Source: Paenibacillus sp.
GTDB taxonomy: Bacteria; Bacillota; Bacilli; Paenibacillales; Paenibacillaceae
Reading direction: 5' to 3'
Assembly: GCA_023512345.1 (NCBI GenBank)
Contig: JAILZT010000006.1
Location: 186,001 to 250,000, forward strand
DNA length: 64,000 nucleotides
Shown here: positions 25,891 through 34,554 of the stretch, one piece after another
Numbering within the stretch: position 1 is the stretch's first letter
Layout of the letters: every line of letters starts with the position of its first letter
Made by a program: the position numbers and the translations under genes
Notes under the pieces: generated by a model
The model's database searches: none
Told to the model about the DNA's origin: nothing
The model's input: only the letters and a program-made list of their open reading frames with translations

Positions 25891-25917
25891 CAAAAAGACC
25901 TCCCTAGGGAGGCCTTA
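25891..25917 (-). terminator. Intrinsic terminator of the ArsR-family gene
   Basis: The palindrome GGCCTCCCTAGGGAGGTC on the minus strand is followed by UUUUUG. It separates the regulator transcript from the cadA promoter. Confidence 0.85.
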
Positions 25918-25931
25918 GCTATGGTCATAAG

Positions 25932-26297
25932 TTATTCATGACTAATATGTTCATGTGTTTGCAAAAAGATCTGCTCTACATGCGCATCATTCAGCGAGTA
26001 ATACACAGTTTTGCCTTCTTTACGCCGTTTAACGATCCTAAGGTTCCGCAAATAACGAAGCTGGTGGGATACCGCTGACTGTCCCATATCCAGAATGGTT
26101 GACAGATCATGTACACACAGCTCTTTCTTCGACAAGGCGTAAATAAGCCGCACTCTTGTGGGGTCACCCAGTGCTTTGAACATTTCAGCCATTTTATCAG
26201 TCGTTCCACGGTCCGGCAGAATCAACTCCAAAGACTCCAATTCCAGCTCCGAACCCTTGCATGTATTGTCGCATTCCTCAACTGTTGCCGGTTCCAC
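25932..26297 (-). CDS. cadC: ArsR/SmtB-family metal-responsive repressor
   Basis: The 121-residue winged-helix repressor contains FKALGDPTRVRLIYALS, the CadC/ArsR-like metal box KKELCVHDLS, and the recognition helix MGQSAVSHQLRYLRNLRIV. It ends in a C-terminal region with DAHVEQIFLQTHEHISHE-type histidines resembling an alpha-5 zinc site. A second potential ligand pair is the N-terminal C9/C13. The start is GTG with GGGGGG upstream. It presumably represses cadA through the dyad at 25782-25805. CadC versus CzrA/SmtB sensing cannot be fully separated by eye. Confidence 0.9.
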   Translation of the reverse strand: MEPATVEECDNTCKGSELELESLELILPDRGTTDKMAEMFKALGDPTRVRLIYALSKKELCVHDLSTILDMGQSAVSHQLRYLRNLRIVKRRKEGKTVYYSLNDAHVEQIFLQTHEHISHE

Positions 26298-26429
26298 GTT
26301 CTCGCCCCCCGATAAATCATCCGGTCATGCCGGCTCCATACTTCTTACATAATTATATGGAAAATAGGCTGTAAAGTCCATTCGGAGAGAGCGTTACCAA
26401 GATCACCGCGCACTTAACCTAAAGTAATT

Positions 26430-27167
26430 CTATACAGCCTTCCGCTGGAAGGAAATCATCCCTGCTGCATAAAACAATACGAAACTCCCTAATACAACGA
26501 TCATCAAACTTTCGAGCGGTAAATTGAACGCACCAAAGCTCTCATCCGAACCATACGGTGACATAGCAATCATCGGCTGGACCCAAGGGTAATAGGGACC
26601 ATATGTGGCCGAATTGGCTATCAATATGTTTGGAAGCGTAAAGCTCACATTGAGGGCTAACGGAGCTGCAAAGCTGCTCCATGCCTGTGATACTGCCAGT
26701 TGTAGTGCCGCTAGCGGTAAAGTGGCTAGCCAACCGCCTATAATACGTGGAAGCAGCAATTCCCACGGAAGAGGTCCCCCTGCGCCACGCCACCACCCGA
26801 CTCCCAACAAGCACAGGAGAAACAAAACCTGTACTGCAGCCAGGAGAACCGCTGCTACTATAAATTTGGATAAATAGACGGAACTCCTTGATACAGGCAA
26901 GGAGAGCAACTGCTTCCAGCCTCCGCTATAATGCTCATAGCGGCATAACATGGCTGTGAACAGACCGGACAATAAAGGCAGGAACATCATCGAATGCATA
27001 ACACCCATCACAGACAACAGGAAGTCCCATGACATTTTCTCGCCCTCTGTGGATGCTAACATGCCAATAAGGGCTGCAAATACGGGGCTGACCAGAATAA
27101 GTAGCCACACATAGCGCTTGGATAATTTCACAGTCTCCGCAGACAATACTCTACCTAAAGCTCTCAT
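26430..27167 (-). CDS. ABC-2 type permease (lantibiotic-immunity-like subunit)
   Basis: The product (245 residues) starts MRALGRVLSAETVKLSKRYVW, the usual head of lantibiotic-immunity permeases, and has six hydrophobic segments. I start at 27167 because AAGGA lies 12 bases upstream and the longer frame would run into the preceding gene. It follows the second permease without a gap (stop at 27170). The pair plus the upstream ATPase resembles LanEG with LanF. No lantibiotic precursor or modification gene is visible. Confidence 0.8.
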   Translation of the reverse strand: MRALGRVLSAETVKLSKRYVWLLILVSPVFAALIGMLASTEGEKMSWDFLLSVMGVMHSMMFLPLLSGLFTAMLCRYEHYSGGWKQLLSLPVSRSSVYLSKFIVAAVLLAAVQVLFLLCLLGVGWWRGAGGPLPWELLLPRIIGGWLATLPLAALQLAVSQAWSSFAAPLALNVSFTLPNILIANSATYGPYYPWVQPMIAMSPYGSDESFGAFNLPLESLMIVVLGSFVLFYAAGMISFQRKAV

Positions 27168-27169
27168 AC

Positions 27170-27886
27170 TCAGATCACATCCTTCCGTGCGAAATGAAGC
27201 AAGCCCGGCAGAAGCAGACACATTCCGAGCAGTACTCCTGACATGGAATAGAACATAGGCTGCAGGCTGCTCCAAGCCAAATAGGGCCAGACCAAGGGCA
27301 CCCATTCGGATAAGAACATGGAGAACAGCGACATAATCGATATTGTCACTCCCAATGAAACGGGAAACGCCTGATTACTGAATGTCAGTGACACCCACAA
27401 TTGCAAAGCTAGAATAGGTAAGGCAGCACCATAAGATAACAAGCCGATGCGCGCTATATCTCCATAGGGAAGATCATTCGTACCAAAGCCCAGTATAAGC
27501 CCCAACCCGGTTATTCCTGCGGATAGAAGCACACAGGAAAATGCCAGCAGAATCAAACAAAGGAAAAGCTTAGCTAAGAACACTGAACCACGGGAAATAG
27601 GCAAGGCCAACAGCTGTTTCCAAGAGCTTGTCTGATGTTCTATGTTCGCAATTAATGAACAGATAAGGGTGATGCCCAAGTATATGGCAATAGGCACAAA
27701 CATGAATGTATTCTCTAGAAGCGCTCCCCACATGTCCGCTCCATATTGCTGCTTCAAATAATCGTAACGTAAACCAAAGTTCAGAGCCTGCATGGCTACT
27801 ATACCAAGCGGCCCCAGAAACACTAGAAACCAGAGTCCTTTCCCGCGAATTTTCAACCAGTCCGCCGACATTGCGCGCCTAATCAT
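27170..27886 (-). CDS. ABC-2 type permease (lantibiotic-immunity-like subunit)
   Basis: The 238-residue protein has six hydrophobic segments and begins MIRRAMSADWLKIRGKGLWFL, again like LanE/LanG/MutE-type permeases. It shares the block EHQTSSWKQLLALPISRGSVFLAK with the neighbouring permease (HYSGGWKQLLSLPVSRSSVYLSK there), so the two are paralogues. Its ATG overlaps the end of the ATPase gene by eight bases, which indicates translational coupling. Confidence 0.8.
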   Translation of the reverse strand: MIRRAMSADWLKIRGKGLWFLVFLGPLGIVAMQALNFGLRYDYLKQQYGADMWGALLENTFMFVPIAIYLGITLICSLIANIEHQTSSWKQLLALPISRGSVFLAKLFLCLILLAFSCVLLSAGITGLGLILGFGTNDLPYGDIARIGLLSYGAALPILALQLWVSLTFSNQAFPVSLGVTISIMSLFSMFLSEWVPLVWPYLAWSSLQPMFYSMSGVLLGMCLLLPGLLHFARKDVI

Positions 27887-28793
27887 GACTTACACCACTC
27901 ACAACCTGCAGGAAGAAATCCTCCAGTGATTGTCGTCGTTCTTCTACTCGATATATCGCATGATCCTTCTCAACCAACGATTTAACCAGTTGGGCAACTG
28001 TGTTGTCATTCATCCGGGAAAAGCTGAGTGTTCCATTCTGAAGCACCCCTCTATGTCCTTGATTCTCTGCGAAGGATAGAGCCATCTCAGGTTCTGAAAC
28101 CACCAGTCTGATCTCTCCGGCTGCACGCTGTTGGAGATTAGTAATGCTGTCCTGATATACCATGCTTCCTTGATCAAGAATGCCAACTGTATTTGCCATC
28201 AGTTCAATCTCACTTAGCAGGTGACTGGATACAAGTACAGTGATTCCATGCTCTACAGGCATCCGCTTAATAAGATCACGAATTTCCTGAATGCCGGATG
28301 GATCAAGCCCGTTAGTCGGTTCGTCCAGTATGAGTAGCTCGGGGCTGCCCAGTAGTGCAGAAGCAATTCCAAGGCGTTGTTTCATACCCAGCGAGAATCC
28401 TTTCACAGGGCGCTTTTCTTCCCCTGTAAGAGAGACAATGTCCAGTACCTCAGGGATTCTTGATTTGGGAACATCCAATATACGCCGTATGGCCTCCAGA
28501 TTCTGGATTGCCGTAAGATGTCCGTAATAGGAGGGGGATTCAACCAGCGACCCTACTTTACGCAAGATGTTCATCTTTTCCTTTCTAAGGTCCTTACCGA
28601 ATATTTCAATAGTTCCGGCAGTCGGCGCTATTAAGCCAAGAAGAAGGCGTATGGTCGTTGTCTTTCCTGCACCGTTCGGCCCAAGAAAACCGTAAATCTC
28701 TCCTTTACCGATATTCAAATTCAAATCCTTAACTGCAGCCCTGCCTTTGTAGTTCTTTAACAAGCCCTTTGTCTCAATAATTGTTGTAGTCAT
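27879..28793 (-). CDS. ABC transporter ATPase (BcrA/LanF type)
   Basis: The protein (304 residues) shows Walker A GPNGAGKTTT, the signature FSLGMKQRLGIA, Walker B LLILDEPTNGLD and SSHLLSEIELM. This is the bacitracin/lantibiotic exporter branch. GAGGTG lies before the ATG at 28793; a GTG nine bases earlier is possible. It energises the two permeases downstream. The three genes follow a two-component system on the same strand, so peptide-antibiotic detoxification is a reasonable inference. Confidence 0.88.
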   Translation of the reverse strand: MTTTIIETKGLLKNYKGRAAVKDLNLNIGKGEIYGFLGPNGAGKTTTIRLLLGLIAPTAGTIEIFGKDLRKEKMNILRKVGSLVESPSYYGHLTAIQNLEAIRRILDVPKSRIPEVLDIVSLTGEEKRPVKGFSLGMKQRLGIASALLGSPELLILDEPTNGLDPSGIQEIRDLIKRMPVEHGITVLVSSHLLSEIELMANTVGILDQGSMVYQDSITNLQQRAAGEIRLVVSEPEMALSFAENQGHRGVLQNGTLSFSRMNDNTVAQLVKSLVEKDHAIYRVEERRQSLEDFFLQVVSGVSHD

Positions 28794-28882
28794 TTTTTTC
28801 ACCTCGGTATACAGCTTAGCTCTCCAAGGTTAAAGGGATCATAGGGTTCAGTTTAAGTTTTGTTTAAAATATGCTCTTCGAT

Positions 28883-30319
28883 TTAGGAGGAATAGATCAC
28901 AATTGAGGTGCCCGCTGGCGTGCTGTCCACTTCCCATCTCAGGTTCATTTGGGTGAGAAGCAAATCCACAATAGACAGTCCAAGGCCCGCACCCTTAATA
29001 CTAAATCCACTATCCATACCCGTTCCGTGATCGGAAATAATAATAACTTGTACACCATTACGCATTTCCGTAGATAAACCCACAAAAAGACCACTATGTG
29101 CATGACGCATTATATTTTGATATAAATTATCAAGAACGCGGCGAAACCAGATCTCGTCAACCTCCCAATATAATGGATCGCCTTCCAGTTCTATTTCTGT
29201 ACAGAAGCCTTCCCTCTCCCACAGTGGATACCATGCCGCCGCACTTTCCCTCAGCAGTCTTAGAACATCCTTCCGCTCCAGATTCAGCGTAACCTTTCCA
29301 CTTGTCAGCAGGTTATAGGACAAAAGATTATCCATTAGAACACTAAGATCAGAAATACGTTCATCCATTAGGTTTAGTGACCCAGCACCCTCATCTGACA
29401 TTTTTTCTTTTCGGAGATTATATAGATGACTGCGTATAACCGTGAGCGGCGTCCGTAAATCATGAGACAGATCAGCTATTAATCGCTTGCGCAGTTGTTC
29501 CTCATCTAATTCTCTCTTTCGACTGTCTTTAAGCTCTATCACCATGGTGTTGAAAGCTTCCTCCAGCTTTCCAACTTCATCAGGCTTGCCCTTTTGGATC
29601 AGACCGGGGAGTCCATCCCCCTCAGCCATAGTCATCGCAGTCTGCAAACGCAGCAGCCTCCTGCGGATTCTTGCAAAAAACAGCCAGGACACAGCAGCGA
29701 AACCAAGAAATAGAATAAGCAGCACGGATCCATATAATACAATCGGGACAGACGAAGGGCTCGGTGTGTTAAGCAAAGAACGGGGAACCTGCATCACCAT
29801 GAATCCCTGTCCATACTCGGCTTTATCCCCAACAAACGCAACTACAGTAAACGGATTACTGTCCGTACTGTCCTTCATAAAGGCAATAGACTCAGTTGCA
29901 GTCCATTGGGTAGGTATATGTATTGGGGTTACATCACTAACCTTTTCTGCATCATCAGAATGTAGTGGAGAAAAGACGCGCTTCAACTCCCCGTCTCCAT
30001 CGACCCAGAACAACCAAGCACGAGTGTAGTCTTCACTTAGCTGCTGGAGCCTGTCATTAACCTTTTCAGGTGAGGCATCCTTTAACTGCAGTGCCTCTCG
30101 GTGCCACATCTTCTCCAGCTTTTCACCGTTGTTATAACGTTGTCCCTCCACCGACTGACTGGATGCAGGCCTACCTATAACAACACCTTCTATGTAACTA
30201 TAGAGAATATAGCTCAACGGAAAAACTATAGGCAGAAAAAGTAAAGCGGCCAAGACGATTAACAGGTAACGGAATAGAAGCGATTGCCTGAACGAGTAGT
30301 ACCGTTTGTTTTGTCTCAT
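28883..30319 (-). CDS. Sensor histidine kinase
   Basis: The 478-residue membrane kinase has segments at about 16-38 and 185-207 around an extracytoplasmic domain of about 145 residues, then a HAMP domain. The phosphoacceptor motif is DLSHDLRTPLTVIRSH, and the ATPase domain has NLYQNIMRHA (N box, one residue unusual), DHGTGMDSGF and GAGLGLSIV. Its start overlaps the response-regulator stop (ATGA). The signal may be an envelope-active compound, judging by the downstream ABC exporter. Confidence 0.9.
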   Translation of the reverse strand: MRQNKRYYSFRQSLLFRYLLIVLAALLFLPIVFPLSYILYSYIEGVVIGRPASSQSVEGQRYNNGEKLEKMWHREALQLKDASPEKVNDRLQQLSEDYTRAWLFWVDGDGELKRVFSPLHSDDAEKVSDVTPIHIPTQWTATESIAFMKDSTDSNPFTVVAFVGDKAEYGQGFMVMQVPRSLLNTPSPSSVPIVLYGSVLLILFLGFAAVSWLFFARIRRRLLRLQTAMTMAEGDGLPGLIQKGKPDEVGKLEEAFNTMVIELKDSRKRELDEEQLRKRLIADLSHDLRTPLTVIRSHLYNLRKEKMSDEGAGSLNLMDERISDLSVLMDNLLSYNLLTSGKVTLNLERKDVLRLLRESAAAWYPLWEREGFCTEIELEGDPLYWEVDEIWFRRVLDNLYQNIMRHAHSGLFVGLSTEMRNGVQVIIISDHGTGMDSGFSIKGAGLGLSIVDLLLTQMNLRWEVDSTPAGTSIVIYSS

Positions 30320-30990
30320 CCCCTTACCCGATAACCAACGCCGCGAACGGTCTCAATAATTTGGGGCGTAGCAGGATCAATCTCTAATTTTTCACGCAGG
30401 TACCTGATATGGACCATCAAGGTTTTATCACCTTCCATATAAAGTTCCCCCCAGACGGCTTCATATATTTGTTCCTTCGTCATGATCTGATTCAAATGCC
30501 GCAATAAATAATAGAATATTTGAAATTGTTTGCCTGTAAGCAGTATCTCTTCCCCGCTCTCTGCGTGGACAATACGATTCTCTCCTTCATACACACTAAG
30601 ATGCTTCAGTTTCAATTCACCTGAAGCTGAAGATCCTGTGCGTCTAAGCAGGACTTCGATTCGTGCCGCAAGCTCTTCCGGATGAAAGGGTTTCGTTAGA
30701 TAGTCGTCTGCGAATTGCAGCCCCTGCAGCTTATCATCAATAGAGGATCTGGCAGACAACATCAGAATAGGCAGCTTGGGGTATGCTCTTTTTAAACGCT
30801 GACCCACAGTAAAGCCATCCAGGCCAGGCAGCATAACATCCAGAATTGCTAATTGGCAGCCCTCAGCCTGCTCGGCAGCCCCCTCTCCGCTCCGCAGCCA
30901 ACGCACAGCATAATTACGCTGAATCAAATCAGCTGAAACCACAGAACCTATATCCCCATCATCTTCAATGTATAACAGCGTAAAACTCAT
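30316..30990 (-). CDS. OmpR/PhoB-family response regulator
   Basis: The protein has 224 residues. The receiver domain has the acidic pair ED/D near residues 9-11, the phosphoacceptor D51 in LAILDVMLPGLDG and the conserved lysine in LTKPF. A winged-helix DNA-binding domain follows (GKQFQIFYYLLRHLNQIMT, then HIRYLREKLEIDP and RGVGYRV). The usual ELGADDY is FADDY here, a small deviation. I start at 30990 because GAGAGGAC lies upstream. It is the first gene of an apparent regulator-kinase-ABC unit. Confidence 0.92.
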   Translation of the reverse strand: MSFTLLYIEDDGDIGSVVSADLIQRNYAVRWLRSGEGAAEQAEGCQLAILDVMLPGLDGFTVGQRLKRAYPKLPILMLSARSSIDDKLQGLQFADDYLTKPFHPEELAARIEVLLRRTGSSASGELKLKHLSVYEGENRIVHAESGEEILLTGKQFQIFYYLLRHLNQIMTKEQIYEAVWGELYMEGDKTLMVHIRYLREKLEIDPATPQIIETVRGVGYRVRG

Positions 30991-31142
30991 CGTTTTCAGT
31001 CCTCTCCCAAGATCAAGCACTATTGACCAAAGTGGGCTGGGGGCTTGTCCTCGGGCTTCCCGAACAAATATCCCTGCCCTAAATCTGAGGTCATTATAGC
31101 ATAATTTTACAGATTAAGAGGGGGCTTATACTTTGTAGTAGC

Positions 31143-31180
31143 AAAAAAGGTGCCCCGGAGTTAACACTCCAAGACACCCT
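31143..31180 (-). terminator. Terminator at the end of the nucleoside operon
   Basis: GGTG/CACC and GGAGT/ACTCC form a two-part stem with a small internal loop and TAAC apex. On the minus strand it ends in UUUUUU. Confidence 0.82.
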
Positions 31181-31195
31181 TCGAAAAGCTATCTA

Positions 31196-32482
31196 TTATA
31201 TCGCTCCGAGAATAAAGTAAAGCAAGAAAAAGACTGCAATCACGTACATCGTAGCCGATATTTCTTTTCTTCGTCCGGTTGCCAGTTTAACAATAGGATA
31301 AGCAATGAAGCCAAGTGCAAGTCCATTAGCAACACTAAAGGATAAAGGCATAATGGCCATCATTAAGTAGGCTGGAAAAGCCTGCGTAAAGTCACTAAGA
31401 TCGATATCCTTGATACTTTGTACCATGAGGCAACCCACAATAATGAGCACAGGAGCAATAGCACTATTAGGAATCACTTTGAAAAGTGGAATCAAAAACA
31501 TGGCTGGAATAAACAGAATTCCCGTTGTGAGGGAGGTTAACCCTGTTCTGCCACCCGCAGCAATACCTGTGGCGGACTCTGCTGCTGTCGTGGACGGGCT
31601 GCAACCCAAAAGGGAAGCACCTACCACGGAAAAGGCATTGGCCTGAAAAGACTTCCGGAACTTTGATTTATCGGGGAGCATCCCAAGCTGGGTACCCATA
31701 TTCTGAAAGATAATAATCATGGACAAGGAGAAAACGGCAGTCCAGAAATTAACAGTGTTTATGGCACTAAAATCGAAAGCGAACAACACCTCTTGATACC
31801 CGCTAAATGAGAAACTAAAATCATGCAATACGGAAAAATCAACGATACCAAGTAAGGCGCCAATAATTGTACCTGTTACAATCCCTATCAAAAAGTTTCC
31901 TTTCACATTACGCAAGAAAAGCGGTAGGGTGATCAACAAGGTAAGAAGAGTAGTTAAGGCTTTTGGATCACTAAACTTCGCCAATGCTACAAATGTACTT
32001 TCGCTTCCTATAATGAGTCCTCCATTTTTCAATCCTAGAAAAGCGATAAAAAGTCCGATCCCTGCAGTCATTGCGCTAATCATAGACTTCGGAATGGAGC
32101 GGGATAGAAAGTCCGCCCATTTACTAATTGAAGTCAAGGTAAACACAATACCGGCTATAAAGACGGCAGCAAGTGCTTGCTGCCACGTAAGCCCCATAGA
32201 GAATACTAGCGTAAAGACAAAAAATGAAGTATCCCCTAAACCTGGAATGAGGATTAATGGAGATTTGGCCCATAAAGCCATGAACAAACAGCCGATAATA
32301 GAGGTGATTGCCGTGGCGATCGTCGCAGCTTCATAGGGCATACCGACGGAGCTCAAAATTGCCCCATTTACTGCGATTATATAAGCTGCCGCCATAAAAG
32401 AAGTTAGTCCTGCAATAACCTCCGTGCGAATCGTCGTATGGTTTGATTGAATTTGAAACAAGTTATCTAATCTCTTATTCAT
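31196..32482 (-). CDS. NCS2-family purine permease (PbuG/PbuO-like)
   Basis: The 428-residue permease has about 12 hydrophobic segments. The N-terminal RTEVIAGLTSFMAAAYIIAVN and the blocks GLGDTSFFVFTLV and LLGCSPSTTAAESATG are typical of the adenine/guanine/hypoxanthine branch (AzgA-like). GGGTGGAG precedes the ATG. It is the last gene of the six-gene operon, 46 bp after the ABC permease. It likely imports, or balances export of, the base freed from nucleosides. Confidence 0.9.
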   Translation of the reverse strand: MNKRLDNLFQIQSNHTTIRTEVIAGLTSFMAAAYIIAVNGAILSSVGMPYEAATIATAITSIIGCLFMALWAKSPLILIPGLGDTSFFVFTLVFSMGLTWQQALAAVFIAGIVFTLTSISKWADFLSRSIPKSMISAMTAGIGLFIAFLGLKNGGLIIGSESTFVALAKFSDPKALTTLLTLLITLPLFLRNVKGNFLIGIVTGTIIGALLGIVDFSVLHDFSFSFSGYQEVLFAFDFSAINTVNFWTAVFSLSMIIIFQNMGTQLGMLPDKSKFRKSFQANAFSVVGASLLGCSPSTTAAESATGIAAGGRTGLTSLTTGILFIPAMFLIPLFKVIPNSAIAPVLIIVGCLMVQSIKDIDLSDFTQAFPAYLMMAIMPLSFSVANGLALGFIAYPIVKLATGRRKEISATMYVIAVFFLLYFILGAI

Positions 32483-32528
32483 TTAAAACTCCACCCTTAC
32501 CCGTTATTGAAACGGATACCTTTTTTCT

Positions 32529-33482
32529 TTATCTTTTCCCAATGTCATAAGGCTGACCCAATGCTTTTGGTGCCCGGGACTTTCCAACTGCTCCGACTAA
32601 TACAAGAAGTGTTAACAAGTAGGGCAGCATATAGAAAAATTCACTTGGAATCTTTGATGCAAATTCAAAAATCTGGAATTGATCCTTCACGGCTTGCGCT
32701 AAACCGAACAATAAAGCGGCTAACATAGCACCGACTGGGTTCCATTTCCCAATGATTACGGCAGCCAGCGCAATAAACCCTTGACCTGAAATGGTATTAT
32801 AAGCAAAGTTGCTGTTCGAGGTAAGGACAATAGTCGCTCCACCAAGAGCCGCTATGGAACCGCTCAAAATAACGGACATGTACCGCGTACGGTTTACTTT
32901 TACGCCAACCGTCGCCGCAGCATTTGGATGTTCACCCACGGAACGAAGTCTAAGTCCATTGGCGGTCCTGAACAAGATAAAGTGAAAGACTATAATTAGA
33001 GCAATGGCAACATAAGTCGTTGGATAGGCATTAAAGATTACTTTTCCCACAAACGGAATGTCGGTTAAATAAGGAATCTTCACCTTATGAAATACATTAG
33101 TTAAGATGGGAGTTTCAGCCGAGCCTGCAAAAATCATCTTCACCAGATAAAATGTCGAGCCTGAGGCAAGAATATTAATTACCGTTCCACTTACAACTTG
33201 ATTGGCGCCGTACGTAATACAGGCAACAGCATGAATAGTTGAGAAAATAACGGAGAATACAAAGGCGCCAATTAAACCGATCCACGGGGAGAATGCCCCA
33301 AACCCTGCCGTTTCAGCATAATAAGCCGTAACCGCTGAGAAGAAGGCGCCTGATACCATGAACCCTTCTATCCCAATGTTTATGATCCCCGAACGTTCTG
33401 AAATAAGTCCACCAAGTGCAGCGAAAATTAAAGCCGTAGAAAAAACAAGGGTGCCATTTAAGAGATTCGCAATAATATCCAT
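32529..33482 (-). CDS. nupQ: Nucleoside ABC transporter permease (NupQ/YufQ-like)
   Basis: The 317-residue integral-membrane protein has the BMP-type permease pattern: GLISERSGIINIGIEGFMV near the start, GANQVVSGTVINILASGS, GLRLRSVGEHPNAA and GQGFIALAAVIIGKWNP. It pairs with the upstream permease (stop and start four bases apart) and the YufO-type ATPase. GGAGGAGG precedes the ATG. Confidence 0.92.
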   Translation of the reverse strand: MDIIANLLNGTLVFSTALIFAALGGLISERSGIINIGIEGFMVSGAFFSAVTAYYAETAGFGAFSPWIGLIGAFVFSVIFSTIHAVACITYGANQVVSGTVINILASGSTFYLVKMIFAGSAETPILTNVFHKVKIPYLTDIPFVGKVIFNAYPTTYVAIALIIVFHFILFRTANGLRLRSVGEHPNAAATVGVKVNRTRYMSVILSGSIAALGGATIVLTSNSNFAYNTISGQGFIALAAVIIGKWNPVGAMLAALLFGLAQAVKDQFQIFEFASKIPSEFFYMLPYLLTLLVLVGAVGKSRAPKALGQPYDIGKR

Positions 33483-33486
33483 AGAA

Positions 33487-34554
33487 TTATGCCTCCTCCT
33501 TAGATTTCTTGTGGAACGGGCGGAAGAGTAGCTTTACAATCCCGGGTGCAGCAACAAAAAAGATAATAAACCCAATGACCATTCGAATAATTTCAGCTGG
33601 AACACCCGCACCAAAGCTCATTCCCTGAGATCCATAGGTGAGAGCTCCAAATAGGATACCTGACAATAATACACCTACTGCGGTATTGCCGCCCAGCAGG
33701 GAAACTGCTATTCCATCGAAACCAAGGCCCGAAGTCGTGGAACTGATAGCCACGTATTTAAATACACCCAGTACATCAAAGGCCCCCACTAAACCCCCAA
33801 ACACACCGGAAATGAACATGGTTTTCACCAAAATATGAGGTACATTCATCCCCGCATAATGTGCTGCATGTGGATTAAGACCTACGGCACGCAGTTCATA
33901 ACCCCACTTCGTTTTGTTTAAATACACTTGATAGAATATAACGGCTAGGATGGCGATTACGAATCCCCAGTGAATACGTGCACCATCTACTAGATTAGAT
34001 AACCAGCTCATTTGAATACTTGCAGAATCTTTAATCATTTCGGATCTTTGAGTACCTTCTTGCAACATAAAGAGATTAATCAGGAATTGGCTGAAATAGA
34101 GTGCAATAAAGTTAAGCATAATAGAGGTAACGACCTCACTAATACCCTTCTCCGCCCTTAAATAGCCTACTAGCGCACCCCATAATCCTCCCAAAATAGC
34201 ACCAGCCAGGATAGCTACCAGCCCATGCAGGAAAGGCGGCAAGTTAACTTGTGTACCTACGATCAGTGCACCAAGTGAACCCATGATAATCTGGCCGTCT
34301 ACTCCAATATTAAATAGCCCGGCGCGAAAAGAAATGGCCACAGCCAATCCGCACATCACGAGGGGAACAATGGTCCGAATGGTTTCTCCCATATCAAAGG
34401 TACTTCCAAAAATTTTGGTGATCATGGATTGATAGGCTAAAATCGGATCATATCCTCCCATATACATAACAAGTGCCCCAAGGACCAATCCAACAATAAT
34501 GGCGATAATAGGAACGAACAGAGACTCGCGTTTAAAGATATTACTGCTTTTCAT
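33487..34554 (-). CDS. nupP: Nucleoside ABC transporter permease (NupP/YufP-like)
   Basis: This permease has 355 residues from the ATG at 34554, with AGGTGG upstream. The blocks SFRAGLFNIGVDGQIIMG, EKGISEVVTSIMLNFIALY and GYELRAVGLNPHAAHYAGM define the simple-sugar/nucleoside BMP permease family. It overlaps the ATPase gene by 14 bases. A longer frame to 34572 is possible but lacks its own ribosome site. Confidence 0.92.
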   Translation of the reverse strand: MKSSNIFKRESLFVPIIAIIVGLVLGALVMYMGGYDPILAYQSMITKIFGSTFDMGETIRTIVPLVMCGLAVAISFRAGLFNIGVDGQIIMGSLGALIVGTQVNLPPFLHGLVAILAGAILGGLWGALVGYLRAEKGISEVVTSIMLNFIALYFSQFLINLFMLQEGTQRSEMIKDSASIQMSWLSNLVDGARIHWGFVIAILAVIFYQVYLNKTKWGYELRAVGLNPHAAHYAGMNVPHILVKTMFISGVFGGLVGAFDVLGVFKYVAISSTTSGLGFDGIAVSLLGGNTAVGVLLSGILFGALTYGSQGMSFGAGVPAEIIRMVIGFIIFFVAAPGIVKLLFRPFHKKSKEEA

